DNA of 64,000 nt, from assembly GCF_013344685.1 (NCBI RefSeq), contig NZ_CP050137.1:3961001-4025000 (forward strand), in the 5' to 3' direction. Origin of the DNA: Sphingomonas sp. CL5.1. GTDB taxonomy: Bacteria > Pseudomonadota > Alphaproteobacteria > Sphingomonadales > Sphingomonadaceae. Below the pieces are notes generated by a model. That model was not told the DNA's origin, did no database searches, and saw nothing but the letters and a program-made list of their open reading frames with translations. A program made the translations under genes and the position numbers. Positions 45,068-54,658 of the stretch are shown here, in pieces (position 1 is the first letter of the stretch; each line of letters starts with the position of its first letter).

Positions 45068-46251
45068 CCGACGAACAGTTGAAAGCCGAGGTCGAGGGGT
45101 GGCTCGCCGCCAATTGGAAGGGCGTGAAACCGCACCATGACACCTTCGGCCGCGATCCGCGCAGCGAATGGCTGGCGAAGGTGCGCGACGCCGGCTGGGC
45201 CGTGCCGCGCTGGCCGGAGGAATGGTACGGGCGCGGCCTGCCGGACGATCAGGCGAAGATCGTCGAGCGCGCCTTCGCGGCGCTCGATGCGCCCGGCGCC
45301 GGGCAGGACCGCACGAACCTGTGGGCCAATACCGCGCTCGCCCATGCCACCGACGCCTTCAAGCGCGAGATCGTGCCGAAGCTGCTCGCCGGCGAGGTCG
45401 GCATGTGCCTGCTCTATTCGGAGCCGGGCGCGGGCAGCGACCTCGCCGCGATCCGCACCCGCGCTGACAAGGTGGAGGGCGGCTGGCGCGTCACCGGGCA
45501 GAAGGTATGGACCAGCGGCGCGAAGGTCGCCGATTACGGGATGCTGATCGCGCGCACCGATTGGGACGTGCCCAAGCATCGCGGCATCAGCTTCTTCTTC
45601 CTGCCGATGAAGCAGAACGGCGTGGAGGTGCGGCCGCTGCGCCAGATCACCGACGAGGCGCATTTCAACGAGGTGTTCATCGACAACGCCTTCGTGCCCG
45701 ACGCCAACCTGCTCGGGCCGCTCGGCGGCGGCTGGGGCGTGTTGCAGACCGCGCTGGCCTACGAACGGTCGGTGATGGGCGATCGCGCGCGCGGGCCGCG
45801 TTCGGGCGCGGGCGGGCCGAAGGGCGATTATTCGCTGATCGGCCTGGCGCGCGAAGCCGGGAAGCTCGGCGATCCGGTGATCCGGCAGGAGCTGGCGCAG
45901 GCGATCGCGTGGCGCGCGCTCAACAAGCTCAACACGCAACGCGCCAAGGCCGAGCTGCGACAGGGCACATCGTCCTCGATCATGTCCCTGGGCAAGCTGG
46001 CGATGAGCCGCATCCTGCACGAGGAAGCGCGCGTCCGCACCCTGCTGCTCGGGCCGGAGAGCCTGTTGCAGGGGCCGGAGCATCCGCGCGCGGAGGACGC
46101 CAACTTCCTGACGCTCAACGCCTATTTCACCTCGATCGGCGGCGGCACGGACCAGATCCAGCGCAACATCATCGGCGAGCGCGTGCTGGGCCTGCCCAGG
46201 GAACCGGAGGTCGATCGCACCATCCCGTTCCGCGAGGTGCGGGCGGGGTAG
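45064..46251 (+). CDS. Acyl-CoA dehydrogenase family protein (long partner)
   Basis: A 395-residue protein with the N-terminal helical domain, the FAD-binding beta domain (CLLYSEPGAGSDLAAI, QKVWTSGAKVADYGMLIART) and C-terminal YFTSIGGGTDQIQRNIIGERVLGLP. In common acyl-CoA dehydrogenases the loop reads with a catalytic Glu before GT; here the position is Gly (GGGTDQ), so the base may come from the partner subunit. ATG 45064 overlaps the upstream stop (ATGA). Substrate unknown. Confidence 0.87.
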   Translation: MTDEQLKAEVEGWLAANWKGVKPHHDTFGRDPRSEWLAKVRDAGWAVPRWPEEWYGRGLPDDQAKIVERAFAALDAPGAGQDRTNLWANTALAHATDAFKREIVPKLLAGEVGMCLLYSEPGAGSDLAAIRTRADKVEGGWRVTGQKVWTSGAKVADYGMLIARTDWDVPKHRGISFFFLPMKQNGVEVRPLRQITDEAHFNEVFIDNAFVPDANLLGPLGGGWGVLQTALAYERSVMGDRARGPRSGAGGPKGDYSLIGLAREAGKLGDPVIRQELAQAIAWRALNKLNTQRAKAELRQGTSSSIMSLGKLAMSRILHEEARVRTLLLGPESLLQGPEHPRAEDANFLTLNAYFTSIGGGTDQIQRNIIGERVLGLPREPEVDRTIPFREVRAG

Positions 46252-46254
46252 GAC

Positions 46255-46911
46255 TTACGCGGCAGCCCTCCGCGTCGGCGCGGGCGTCTTGGGCTTGTAG
46301 GCGCACAGGTCCACCTCCACGCAGCGCCAGCATTCCGGCTTGCGCGCCTTGCAGACATAGCGGCCGTGCAGGATCAGCCAGTGATGCGCGTGGACGCGGA
46401 ACGGCTGCGGCGTCTCCTTATCCAGCTTCTTCTCCACGGCGAGCGGCGTCTTGCCGGGGGCGAGGCCGGTGCGGTTGCCGACGCGGAAGATATGCGTGTC
46501 CACCGCGAAGGTCTCCGCGCCGAACGCGACGTTCATCACCACGTTCGCCGTCTTGCGCCCGACGCCGGGCAGCTTCTCCAGCGCGTCGCGGTCGGCCGGC
46601 ACCTCGCCGTCATGGTCGGCGATCAGCGCCTCGCTCAGCGCGATGACGTTCTTCGCCTTGGTGTTGAACAGGCCGATCGTGCGGATGTGCTGCTTCAGCC
46701 CTTCCTCGCCCAGCGCGACCATCTGCTGCGGCGTCCTCACCGCCTCGAACAAGCGCCGCGTCGCCTTGTTGACGCCGACGTCGGTGGCCTGCGCCGACAG
46801 CACCACCGCGACGAGGAGCTGATAGGCGTTGCCCGATTCCAGCTCCGTTTCGGGATGCGGGTTCAACTCGGCCAGCCGGCGGTAGAATTCGAAGATGTCG
46901 GCCTTCTTCAA
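46255..46911 (-). CDS. nth: Endonuclease III
   Basis: DNA glycosylase/AP lyase for oxidised pyrimidines. 218 residues. The helix-hairpin-helix LPGVGRKTANVVMNVAFG, catalytic Lys in GRKT and Asp in VDTHIFRVGNR, and a C-terminal [4Fe-4S] motif CX6CX2CX5C (CKARKPECWRCVEVDLC) are all present. The start is TTG 46911, overlapping the dapB TGA. Convergent with the acyl-CoA dehydrogenase gene, three bases apart. Confidence 0.95.
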   Translation of the reverse strand: MKKADIFEFYRRLAELNPHPETELESGNAYQLLVAVVLSAQATDVGVNKATRRLFEAVRTPQQMVALGEEGLKQHIRTIGLFNTKAKNVIALSEALIADHDGEVPADRDALEKLPGVGRKTANVVMNVAFGAETFAVDTHIFRVGNRTGLAPGKTPLAVEKKLDKETPQPFRVHAHHWLILHGRYVCKARKPECWRCVEVDLCAYKPKTPAPTRRAAA

Positions 46912-47636
46912 AGCCCCAGCACCTCGGCCATATGATAGCGCCCGGCCGGCTTGCCCGCGAGCCACAGCGCCGCCTTCAGCGCGCCGCGCGCGAAGATCGT
47001 GCGGTCCTCGCCGCGATGGCCCAGCTCGATCCGCTCGCCCTCGCCCGCGAATACCACCTGATGATCGCCGACGACCGAACCGCCGCGCAGCGAGGAGAAG
47101 CCGATCGTCCCCTCGGTCCGCGCGCCGGTGAGCCCCGCGCGGCCGTCGACGCGCACCTCGGCCAGCGTGGTGCCACGCCCCGCCGCCGCCGCCTCGCCGA
47201 GCAGCGTCGCGGTGCCCGAGGGAGCGTCGACCTTGTGGCGATGGTGCATCTCGACGATCTCGATGTCCCAGTCCGCGCCCAGCCGCTGCGCCGCCTCGCG
47301 CACCAGCCCCGCGAGCAGCGTGACGCCGAGTGAGGTGTTGCCGGTCTGGAGCACCGCGATCCGCTCCGCCGCCTTGTCGATCATCGCGTGATGCGTCGCG
47401 GAAAGCCCGGTCGTGCCGATCACGATCGGCGTTCCCGCCGCGACCGCCGCCGCCAGATGCCCCTCCAGCGCGGCCGGCGCGGAAAAGTCCACCAGCACGT
47501 CCGCCGCCCGCGCCAGCGGCGCGGGATCGTCGCCGGTATCGACCCCGCCCGCGACCGTCACGCCTTCCTCGCCGGCGATCGCCGCGATCGCGCGACCCAT
47601 CCGCCCCGCGCTGCCATAGATTCCGACCTTCGTCAT
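46908..47636 (-). CDS. dapB: 4-hydroxy-tetrahydrodipicolinate reductase
   Basis: Lysine and diaminopimelate biosynthesis. A 242-residue protein from ATG 47636 (AGGAAC upstream), opening MTKVGIYGSAGRMGRAIAAI (NAD(P)H Rossmann motif). The family signature EMHHRHKVDAPSGTA with substrate-binding His/Lys is intact, and the ending GRYHMAEVLGL is typical. It is about 30 residues shorter than the E. coli enzyme, as in many alphaproteobacteria. Coupled to nth by a TTGA overlap. Confidence 0.95.
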   Translation of the reverse strand: MTKVGIYGSAGRMGRAIAAIAGEEGVTVAGGVDTGDDPAPLARAADVLVDFSAPAALEGHLAAAVAAGTPIVIGTTGLSATHHAMIDKAAERIAVLQTGNTSLGVTLLAGLVREAAQRLGADWDIEIVEMHHRHKVDAPSGTATLLGEAAAAGRGTTLAEVRVDGRAGLTGARTEGTIGFSSLRGGSVVGDHQVVFAGEGERIELGHRGEDRTIFARGALKAALWLAGKPAGRYHMAEVLGL

Positions 47637-47834
47637 ATGTTCCTCGCGGTTTGGCGGTTCAGGCGCGCGCTCTTGGCACAGTTCGCCGGGCCGCGCGACA
47701 CTTTCGGCCGCCTTGCGCCCCGCTTCGCCCGCTGCCAAACAACGCGCAACCGATCCCGTCACGGAGCATGTAATGCGTTCTCGCCCGCCCCTGTTCCTTC
47801 CCCGGACCGCGCCCATCGCGCGGGGCGCCGCGCA

Positions 47835-48800
47835 GTGACCCGCACGCCGCCGGCCGAATGGGCGCGCCACAAGGCGGTGTGGATCGGCTTCCCGTCCCAC
47901 CCGGAATTGTGGCAGGACGATCTCGATCAGGCGCGGCACGAGGTCGCGGCCTTCGCCCGCGCGGTCGATGCGGAGGGGCGCGGGGAAAAGGTGCTGCTCG
48001 TCGCCGCCGATGCGGAGGCGGGTGTTGCGGCGGCAAGCCTCGCGCCGTTCGCGGAGGTGGTGGTCGAGCCGTTCGGCGATATCTGGCTGCGCGACACCGC
48101 GACGATCGTCACCGGCGACGGCACGGTGCGCGACTTCGCGTTCAACGGCTGGGGCGGGAAATACGATTTGCCCGGCGACGAGGATATCGGCGCGCGGCTC
48201 GCCCGCCGCCGGGGCAAGCGCATCGTGCCGTGCGACTGGGTGCTGGAGGGCGGCGCGCTCGACGGCGACGGCACCGGCCTTGTCGTCACCACCGAGCAAT
48301 GCCTGCTCAACCCCAACCGCAACGGGCTGATCGGCAAGGCGGAGATCGAGGAGCGGCTGGAGCGCGACCTCGGCTATGATCGCGTGCTGTGGCTGGGCGA
48401 CGGGCTGCTCAACGACCATACCGACGGTCATGTCGACAATCTCGCCCGCTTCGTCGGCGAGGGGCGGCTGGCCATCCCGGTCGCGGCGGAGAACGATCCC
48501 AACTGGCAGGTCTATCAGCAGGCCGCCGAACGCGCGCGGGCGTTCGGCGTGACGGTGATCCCCGTCCCCTCCCCCGGCCGCGTGATGCGCGACGACGAGA
48601 TCGTGCCGGCGAGCTACATGAATTTCTACATCGGCAACGCCAGCGTGGTCGTGCCGGTATACGGCGCGCCCGACGATCAGGCGGCGGTGCAGCAGTTCCA
48701 GGCGCTGTTCCCCGATCGCAAGGTGATCGGCCTGCGCGCCGACGCGATCCTGACCGGCGGGGGTAGCTTCCACTGCATCAGCCAGCAGATTCCGGGGTGA
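47835..48800 (+). CDS. Agmatine deiminase (peptidyl-arginine deiminase family)
   Basis: A 321-residue member of the agmatine deiminase family, converting agmatine to N-carbamoylputrescine and ammonia in polyamine metabolism. WARHKAVWIGFPSHPELW opens the fold; DIWLRDTATIV, EGGALDGDG, LNDHTDGHVDNLARF and the catalytic Cys314 in TGGGSFHCISQQIPG are in order. GTG 47835 is the first plausible start; upstream frame overlaps the dapB region. Usual partner N-carbamoylputrescine amidase is not adjacent. Confidence 0.9.
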   Translation: MTRTPPAEWARHKAVWIGFPSHPELWQDDLDQARHEVAAFARAVDAEGRGEKVLLVAADAEAGVAAASLAPFAEVVVEPFGDIWLRDTATIVTGDGTVRDFAFNGWGGKYDLPGDEDIGARLARRRGKRIVPCDWVLEGGALDGDGTGLVVTTEQCLLNPNRNGLIGKAEIEERLERDLGYDRVLWLGDGLLNDHTDGHVDNLARFVGEGRLAIPVAAENDPNWQVYQQAAERARAFGVTVIPVPSPGRVMRDDEIVPASYMNFYIGNASVVVPVYGAPDDQAAVQQFQALFPDRKVIGLRADAILTGGGSFHCISQQIPG

Positions 48801-48885
48801 TGGCGGATTTTTTGGGTGGAGAACAGACCGGCGGCTTGCGCGAACAGCAGGCTGGAAAACGGCCGCAAGCACTTCATAATAGGGC

Positions 48886-49152
48886 ATGGCTGTGACCCTG
48901 CTTTCACTTCCCGATGGCAACTCGTCGTTAGAGTTCACGCCCGATGAAATCGAAGCCGTGCGGCAGGCAATCTCCGACCTGTTTGGAAAGGTAAACAGCG
49001 AGCCGCACGCTACGTACTCTCAGATAGCATTCGGTGGTGAAGCCTTCATCTTCGAACAAGAATGGGATGAGCCGTGCCTTATCGCACTGACGGGAGCGGG
49101 AGGCCGTTTGCTCGCGGAGATCGAACGACATCTTTCAGGAACGACTTCATAG
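48886..49152 (+). CDS. Hypothetical protein, atypically low GC
   Basis: An 88-residue open frame starting MAVTLLSLPDGNSSLEFTPDE with an acidic first half and a small beta-like second half (YSQIAFGGEAFIFEQEWDEPCLIALTG). I do not recognise the family. Its GC content is roughly 54%, visibly lower than the surrounding genes at well over 65%, and its codons use more A/T thirds, so recent arrival is possible. No signal or membrane segment. It could be real but unexpressed; confidence is limited. Confidence 0.55.
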   Translation: MAVTLLSLPDGNSSLEFTPDEIEAVRQAISDLFGKVNSEPHATYSQIAFGGEAFIFEQEWDEPCLIALTGAGGRLLAEIERHLSGTTS

Positions 49153-49201
49153 CATCGTTACGGCCGCAATTGGGGCGTTAGCCGTCACTCTCCACGCCCC
49201 G

Positions 49202-49234
49202 AAACAAAACGGGCGCCGCTCCCGCGACGCCCGT
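49202..49234 (-). terminator. Rho-independent terminator after clpX
   Basis: On the minus strand ACGGGCG and CGCCCGT arms enclose a paired inner stem, followed by TTTTGTTT. It lies 29 bases past the clpX stop. Confidence 0.82.
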
Positions 49235-49262
49235 CTCGTTCCTCACGCAGCCAACGCGGAGA

Positions 49263-50534
<1,272 letters not shown>

Positions 50535-50574
50535 TCAATCGATCCTTTCGCGCCCCCACGGCGGAGGCGGCTTT

Positions 50575-50600
50575 CGGGCCGGGCATGGTAACCCGGCCCG
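50575..50600. repeat. Inverted repeat between clpP and clpX
   Basis: Perfect arms CGGGCCGGG (50575-50583) and CCCGGCCCG (50592-50600), loop CATGGTAA, no T-run. Likely a partial terminator or RNA stabiliser between the two cotranscribed genes. Confidence 0.5.
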
Positions 50601-50635
50601 TCACGAAACGGCAATGCCTGAATATGCCTAATGGC

Positions 50636-51325
50636 TCAGGCGGCCGCCGCTACCTCATCGGCGGGCGCGGGGCGCTTGTCGAACACCTCGTCGATCAGCC
50701 CGAACTCCTTGGCTTCCTCGGCCGACATGAACTTGTCGCGGTCCATCGACTTCTCGATCTCATCCAGCGGCTTGCCGGTGTATTTCGCATAGAGCGAGTT
50801 GAGGAAATGCCGCATCCGCAGGATCTCGCGCGCCTGGATCTCGATGTCGGCGGCCATGCCCTGCGCCCCGCCCGAAGGCTGGTGGATCATGATCCGCGCG
50901 TTGGTGAGCGCGACGCGCATCCCCGGCTCGCCGGCCGCGAGCAGGAAGCTGCCCATCGAGGCGGCCTGGCCGATGCACACCGTGCCGACGCGCGGACGGA
51001 TATATTGCATCGTGTCGTGGATCGCCATGCCCGCCGTGACGACCCCGCCCGGCGAGTTGATGTACATGAAGATGTCCTTCTTCGGATTTTCCGATTCGAG
51101 GAACAGCAACTGTGCGGTGATGAGGCTCGCCATCCCGTCCTCGACCCCGCCGGTGACGAAGACGATTCGCTCGCGCAGCAGGCGGGAGAAGATGTCGAAC
51201 GAGCGCTCGCCGCGATTCGACTGTTCGATGACGATCGGCACCAGGCCCGCCTGGGTCTGCTGCAGGTCGAGGCCCGCGCTGGCCAGCTTGCCCGCGAAAT
51301 CGCCGGTGTCGAACGGATTGTGCAT
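50636..51325 (-). CDS. clpP: ATP-dependent Clp protease proteolytic subunit ClpP
   Basis: Serine peptidase barrel that degrades substrates handed over by ClpX or ClpA. A 229-residue chain with catalytic Ser123 in [14 protein letters not shown] and His148 in [14 protein letters not shown]; the Asp follows in the [12 protein letters not shown] region. The Asn/Gly loop [13 protein letters not shown] is conserved. Upstream of clpX, the usual order. Confidence 0.98.
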   Translation of the reverse strand: MHNPFDTGDFAGKLASAGLDLQQTQAGLVPIVIEQSNRGERSFDIFSRLLRERIVFVTGGVEDGMASLITAQLLFLESENPKKDIFMYINSPGGVVTAGMAIHDTMQYIRPRVGTVCIGQAASMGSFLLAAGEPGMRVALTNARIMIHQPSGGAQGMAADIEIQAREILRMRHFLNSLYAKYTGKPLDEIEKSMDRDKFMSAEEAKEFGLIDEVFDKRPAPADEVAAAA

Positions 51326-51380
51326 GGAAGACTCTCTATATCCTGATGGACCGCCAACATCGGCGCTCCGGCGGGGTTGT

Positions 51381-52322
51381 TCAAGCCCCGCGCGACGGGG
51401 CGCGATGCGCCAGATAGGCCAGCCGCCGCACCTCGCGCCGCCCGCGCACCACGGTATCGAGGATCAGCCCGGCGAACCCGTTCAGCGCGGCGAGGATCGT
51501 CAGCCCGGTGACGGCGATCGCGGTGGGGAAGCGCGGCACCAGCCCGGTCTGGACATAGGTGATCGCCAGCGGCACCGCGAGGATCACCGCCAGCGCCAGC
51601 AGCAGCGCACCGATCGCGCCGAAGAACCACAAGGGCCGCTCGATGCGATAGAGCGTGATGATCGTGTTGAGGATGCGCCAGCCGTCGCGATAGGTCGACA
51701 GCTTCGAGGTCGATCCCTCCGGCCGGGCGAAATAGGGCGTCTCGATCTCCGCCACCGGCATCTTCAGCTCAAGCGCGTGGACGCTGATCTCCGTCTCGAT
51801 CTCGAACCCGGCCGACAGCACCGGGAAGCTCTTGACGAATCGCCGCGAGAACACGCGATAGCCCGAAAGGATATCGGTGAAGCTGCGCCCGAACAGCCGC
51901 GCCAGCATCCCCGTCAGCAGCGCGTTGCCGAAGCGGTGGCCGCGCCGATAGGCCTCGGTAGCCTCGCCGATGCGGCTGCCGACCACCATGTCGAGCTGCT
52001 CGTCCAGCACCCGTGCGACCAGCGCCGGGGCGGAGGCGGCGTCATAGGTCGCGTCGCCGTCCGCCATCACATAGATATCGGCGTCGACATCCGCGAACAT
52101 GCGACGCACCACCGCGCCCTTGCCCTGGATGCGTTCCGAGCGGACGATCGCCCCGGCGGCGCGCGCCACCTCGATCGTGCGGTCGCGGGAATTGTTGTCA
52201 TAGACATGGATCGCCGCGCCGGGCAGCGCCGCGCGGAAACCGGCGATCGTCTGCGCGATCGCGGCTTCCTCGTTATAGCATGGCAGCAGGACGGCGATCG
52301 TCGGTTCGGTCGGCACGGACAC
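51381..52322 (-). CDS. Glycosyltransferase family 2 with C-terminal membrane segments
   Basis: A 313-residue GT-A glycosyltransferase. [32 protein letters not shown] and [12 protein letters not shown] give the nucleotide-sugar and DxD regions. After residue 220, two hydrophobic helices ([20 protein letters not shown] and [22 protein letters not shown]) anchor it to the membrane, the layout of dolichyl-phosphate-mannose-synthase-like enzymes moving sugar to a lipid carrier. GTG 52322 is the chosen start; GTG 52316 is an alternative. Acceptor unknown. Confidence 0.85.
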   Translation of the reverse strand: MSVPTEPTIAVLLPCYNEEAAIAQTIAGFRAALPGAAIHVYDNNSRDRTIEVARAAGAIVRSERIQGKGAVVRRMFADVDADIYVMADGDATYDAASAPALVARVLDEQLDMVVGSRIGEATEAYRRGHRFGNALLTGMLARLFGRSFTDILSGYRVFSRRFVKSFPVLSAGFEIETEISVHALELKMPVAEIETPYFARPEGSTSKLSTYRDGWRILNTIITLYRIERPLWFFGAIGALLLALAVILAVPLAITYVQTGLVPRFPTAIAVTGLTILAALNGFAGLILDTVVRGRREVRRLAYLAHRAPSRGA

Positions 52323-52340
52323 CCCAGGGCAAAAACGCAT

Positions 52341-52401
52341 CGAGCCTGTCGAGGCCCCCCGCCCGCTCCCTAACAGGAAAGGCGGCGGCCCGACAGGCTC
52401 G
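52341..52401. repeat. Dispersed-type inverted repeat with CGAGCCTGTCG
   Basis: CGAGCCTGTCG (52341-52351) and its exact inverse CGACAGGCTCG (52391-52401) are 39 bases apart between the glycosyltransferase and tig. A second hairpin, CTCCCC/GGGGAG around TTCA (52412-52427), follows and may end the tig transcript. The motif resembles widely scattered intergenic repeats in proteobacteria. Confidence 0.55.
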
Positions 52402-52445
52402 ACGTAAAGCCCTCCCCTTCAGGGGAGAAGCCCGAGAGGTCCGGC

Positions 52446-54083
52446 TCAGCCTTCCTTCTTGGCAGCGGGCTTTTTGGCCGGAGCCTTCTTCGCGGCGGGC
52501 TTGGCGACCTCCTCGGCGAGAGCCTCGTCCTTGGCGGCCGCCTTCTTGGCCGGAGCCTTCTTCGCGGCGGGCTTAGCGGCCTCCTCGGCCGGAGCCTCGT
52601 CCTTCGCCACGGCCTTCCTGGCCGGCGCCTTCTTCGCGGCGGGCTTCTCGGCCGCTTCCTCGCCCGCGGCGGCCTTCTTCGTCGCCGCCGCCTTCTTCTG
52701 GCGCGGCTTGTGGTTGTCGTGGTCGTGGCTGTGCGTGCCGGTCGAGAAGCCGTCGTCGCTTTCGATCGCGGCTTCCAGCTCCTCGCGGGTGGTCTCGCGG
52801 TCGGTCACCTCGGCCTTGTCGAACAGGAAGTCGACGACCTTGTCCTCATAGAGCGGCGCGCGGAGCTGGGCGGCGGCCATCGGCTCCTGCTGGATATATT
52901 GGATGAAACGCTTCTGGTCCTCGCCGCGATATTGCTGCGCGGCCTGCGCGATCAGGCGGTTCATCTCCTGCTGCGTCACCTCGACGCCATTGGCCTGGCC
53001 GATCTCGGACAGGAGCAGGCCAAGCCGCACGCGGCGCTCCGCGATCTTGCGGTAATCGTCGCGGTCGTTCTCCAGCTCCTCCATCGCGGCCTTCGGATCG
53101 GCCTCATGGGTCGCCTCATGCTCGAGCTGCTGCCAGATCTGGGTGAACTCGGCCTCGACCATCGACGGCGGCACCTCGAAATCGTGGCCGGCGGCGAGCT
53201 GGTCGAGCAGCTTGCGCTTCATATAGGTGCGGGTGAGGCCGTTATGCTCCTGCTCGATCTGGCCCTTCAGCAGGCCCTTGAGCTGCTCCAGGCTTTCGAG
53301 ACCGAGGTTCTTGGCGAGATCCTCGTCGATCTTGCTCTCGGCGGCGGTCTTCACCGACTTCACGGTGAGGTCGAAGGTCGCGTCCTTGCCGGCCAGCTCC
53401 TTCGCCGGATAATCCTCCGGGAAGGTGACCTTGATCTGGCGTTCCTCGCCGTTCTTCACGCCGACGACCTGATCCTCGAAGCCGGGGATCAGGCGGCCTT
53501 CGCCAAGCTCGATCGCCATGTCGGTGCCGGTGCCGCCCTCGAACGCCACGCCGTCCATCGTCTTGCCGACGAAATCGACGGTCACCTGGTCGCCCAGTCT
53601 GGCCTTGTGGCTCGGCTTGGCGTCTTCCCAGCGCTTCATCTGGTCGGCGAACTTCCTGAGCTGCTCCTCGACCGCCTCGTCGGCGACCGGCACGGTCAGC
53701 CGCTCCAGCTTCAGGTTCTCGATCGCCGGGGCCGGCACCTGCGGCAGCACCTCCAGCTCGACCTTCAGCTCGGCGTCCTTGCCCGGCTCATAGCCGTCGG
53801 CCAGCTCGACCGAGGGCTGCATCGCGGGGCGAAGCTGCTGGTCGGCGAGCAGCGACTGCACGCCTTCCTGGATCGAGGTGTTGAGCGCGTCCTGCAACAG
53901 CGCGGGGCCGTGCATCTTGCGCACCAGGTTGGTCGGCACCTTGCCGGGGCGGAAGCCGGGCATGCGAATCTGCGGCGCGACGCGCTTCAGCTCGGCATCG
54001 ACCTTCTTCTCGATGTCCTTCGCGGTGATGGTGAGCGTGTAGGCGCGCTTCAGCCCTTCGTTCAACGTCTCGACAGTCTGCAT
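52446..54083 (-). CDS. tig: Trigger factor with extended Lys/Ala-rich repeat tail
   Basis: Ribosome-associated chaperone and prolyl isomerase. Start ATG 54083 after AAGG. The ribosome-binding domain has GFRPGKVPTNLVRKMHG (the GFRxGKxP signature), the FKBP-like domain (about residues 160-240) has VTVDFVGKTMDGVAFEGG, and a helical chaperone domain follows. At 545 residues it is about 100 longer than usual: after a His-rich bit (THSHDHDNHKP) the tail contains Lys/Ala/Pro/Glu repeats, including a 24-residue unit repeated nearly three times. Confidence 0.95.
   Translation of the reverse strand: MQTVETLNEGLKRAYTLTITAKDIEKKVDAELKRVAPQIRMPGFRPGKVPTNLVRKMHGPALLQDALNTSIQEGVQSLLADQQLRPAMQPSVELADGYEPGKDAELKVELEVLPQVPAPAIENLKLERLTVPVADEAVEEQLRKFADQMKRWEDAKPSHKARLGDQVTVDFVGKTMDGVAFEGGTGTDMAIELGEGRLIPGFEDQVVGVKNGEERQIKVTFPEDYPAKELAGKDATFDLTVKSVKTAAESKIDEDLAKNLGLESLEQLKGLLKGQIEQEHNGLTRTYMKRKLLDQLAAGHDFEVPPSMVEAEFTQIWQQLEHEATHEADPKAAMEELENDRDDYRKIAERRVRLGLLLSEIGQANGVEVTQQEMNRLIAQAAQQYRGEDQKRFIQYIQQEPMAAAQLRAPLYEDKVVDFLFDKAEVTDRETTREELEAAIESDDGFSTGTHSHDHDNHKPRQKKAAATKKAAAGEEAAEKPAAKKAPARKAVAKDEAPAEEAAKPAAKKAPAKKAAAKDEALAEEVAKPAAKKAPAKKPAAKKEG
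52449..52646 (-). repeat. 72-base tandem repeat coding the trigger factor tail
   Basis: Two 24-codon units (52575-52646 and 52503-52574) and a partial third (52449-52502) each encode KPAAKKAPA followed by a Lys/Ala/Asp/Glu stretch. The copies differ by a few residues (Arg/Lys, Val/Ala, Pro/Leu), consistent with tandem duplication and drift. Confidence 0.8.
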
Positions 54084-54144
54084 CGTCAGCCTTCGTAAAG
54101 GAAAGAATCCGTAAGGAGGTGCCGCCCCGCGAGGTGCGGGTGAC

Positions 54145-54229
54145 TGGTGCGGGCGAAGGGACTCGAACCCCCACATCTTGCGATACCGGAACCTAAATCC
54201 GGCGCGTCTACCAGTTCCGCCACGCCCGC
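54145..54229 (-). tRNA. tRNA-Leu (TAG)
   Basis: 85 bases on the minus strand: acceptor GCGGGCG/CGCCCGC, anticodon stem CCGGA/TCCGG with loop TTTAGGT (anticodon TAG), long variable arm, T arm GGGGGTTCGAGTCCCTT and encoded CCA. Confidence 0.97.
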
Positions 54230-54254
54230 ATGGGACACCGCCGAAGTGGGCGCC

Positions 54255-54281
54255 TCTATACCGCCGCCGCCGCTTCGGCAA
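54255..54281 (-). promoter_or_regulatory. Candidate promoter of tRNA-Leu (TAG)
   Basis: On the minus strand TTGCCG (complement of 54276-54281), 15-base spacer, TATAGA (complement of 54255-54260), 26 bases before the tRNA start. The spacer is short; TAGAGG two bases on gives 17. Confidence 0.45.
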
Positions 54282-54337
54282 GCCGCAGGCGGCAACCGGG
54301 GCGCCGCCCCTGCGTTTCCCGTGGGAAAGGAGCGATC

Positions 54338-54511
54338 ATGGCCACTCCGCCGCCACCCCCGCCGCCGCCCGATGTCCCGAAACCGGACCAGCCGCAGCCG
54401 CCCGCCCCGCCCCCGCCGGAGATCGCTCCGCCGGGGCCGGACGTGGACGTGCCGGAGCCGAACGCGCCCGGAAGCGATCCCGCGCCGGTCAATCCCGTTT
54501 CCGCTGTGTGA
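54338..54511 (+). CDS. 57-residue proline-rich mini-protein
   Basis: MATPPPPPPPPDVPKPDQPQ onward: about half of the 57 residues are proline, with Asp, Glu, Gln and Asn between and no hydrophobic core. AAAGGAG six bases before ATG 54338 is one of the best ribosome sites in the window, which favours a real gene. It lies between two tRNA genes transcribed the other way. No signal peptide; expected to be disordered. No known family could be named. Confidence 0.55.
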   Translation: MATPPPPPPPPDVPKPDQPQPPAPPPPEIAPPGPDVDVPEPNAPGSDPAPVNPVSAV

Positions 54512-54532
54512 ATGACGCCTTCCGCCGGGAAA

Positions 54533-54609
<77 letters not shown>

Positions 54610-54629
54610 TTGGAAAGCGTGAGGCGCGC

Positions 54630-54658
54630 CAACTAGGCGGGCGATCCGGGGCTGTCAA
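54630..54658 (-). promoter_or_regulatory. Promoter of tRNA-Asp inside the AI-2E gene end
   Basis: On the minus strand TTGACA (complement of 54653-54658), 17-base spacer, TAGTTG (complement of 54630-54635), 21 bases before the tRNA start. It overlaps the last codons of the upstream transporter gene. Confidence 0.65.

Noticed and set aside
47637..48938. Upstream extension of the dapB frame on the minus strand
   Set aside because: dapB begins at ATG 47636 with a ribosome site; the extension is antisense to agmatine deiminase.
52446..52700. Possible CRISPR-like or minisatellite array
   Set aside because: The repeats are in frame, without unique spacers, and code for the tig tail.
54084..54281. 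Upstream extension of the trigger factor frame through tRNA-Leu
   Set aside because: MQTVETL at 54083 is the normal family start with AAGG before it.
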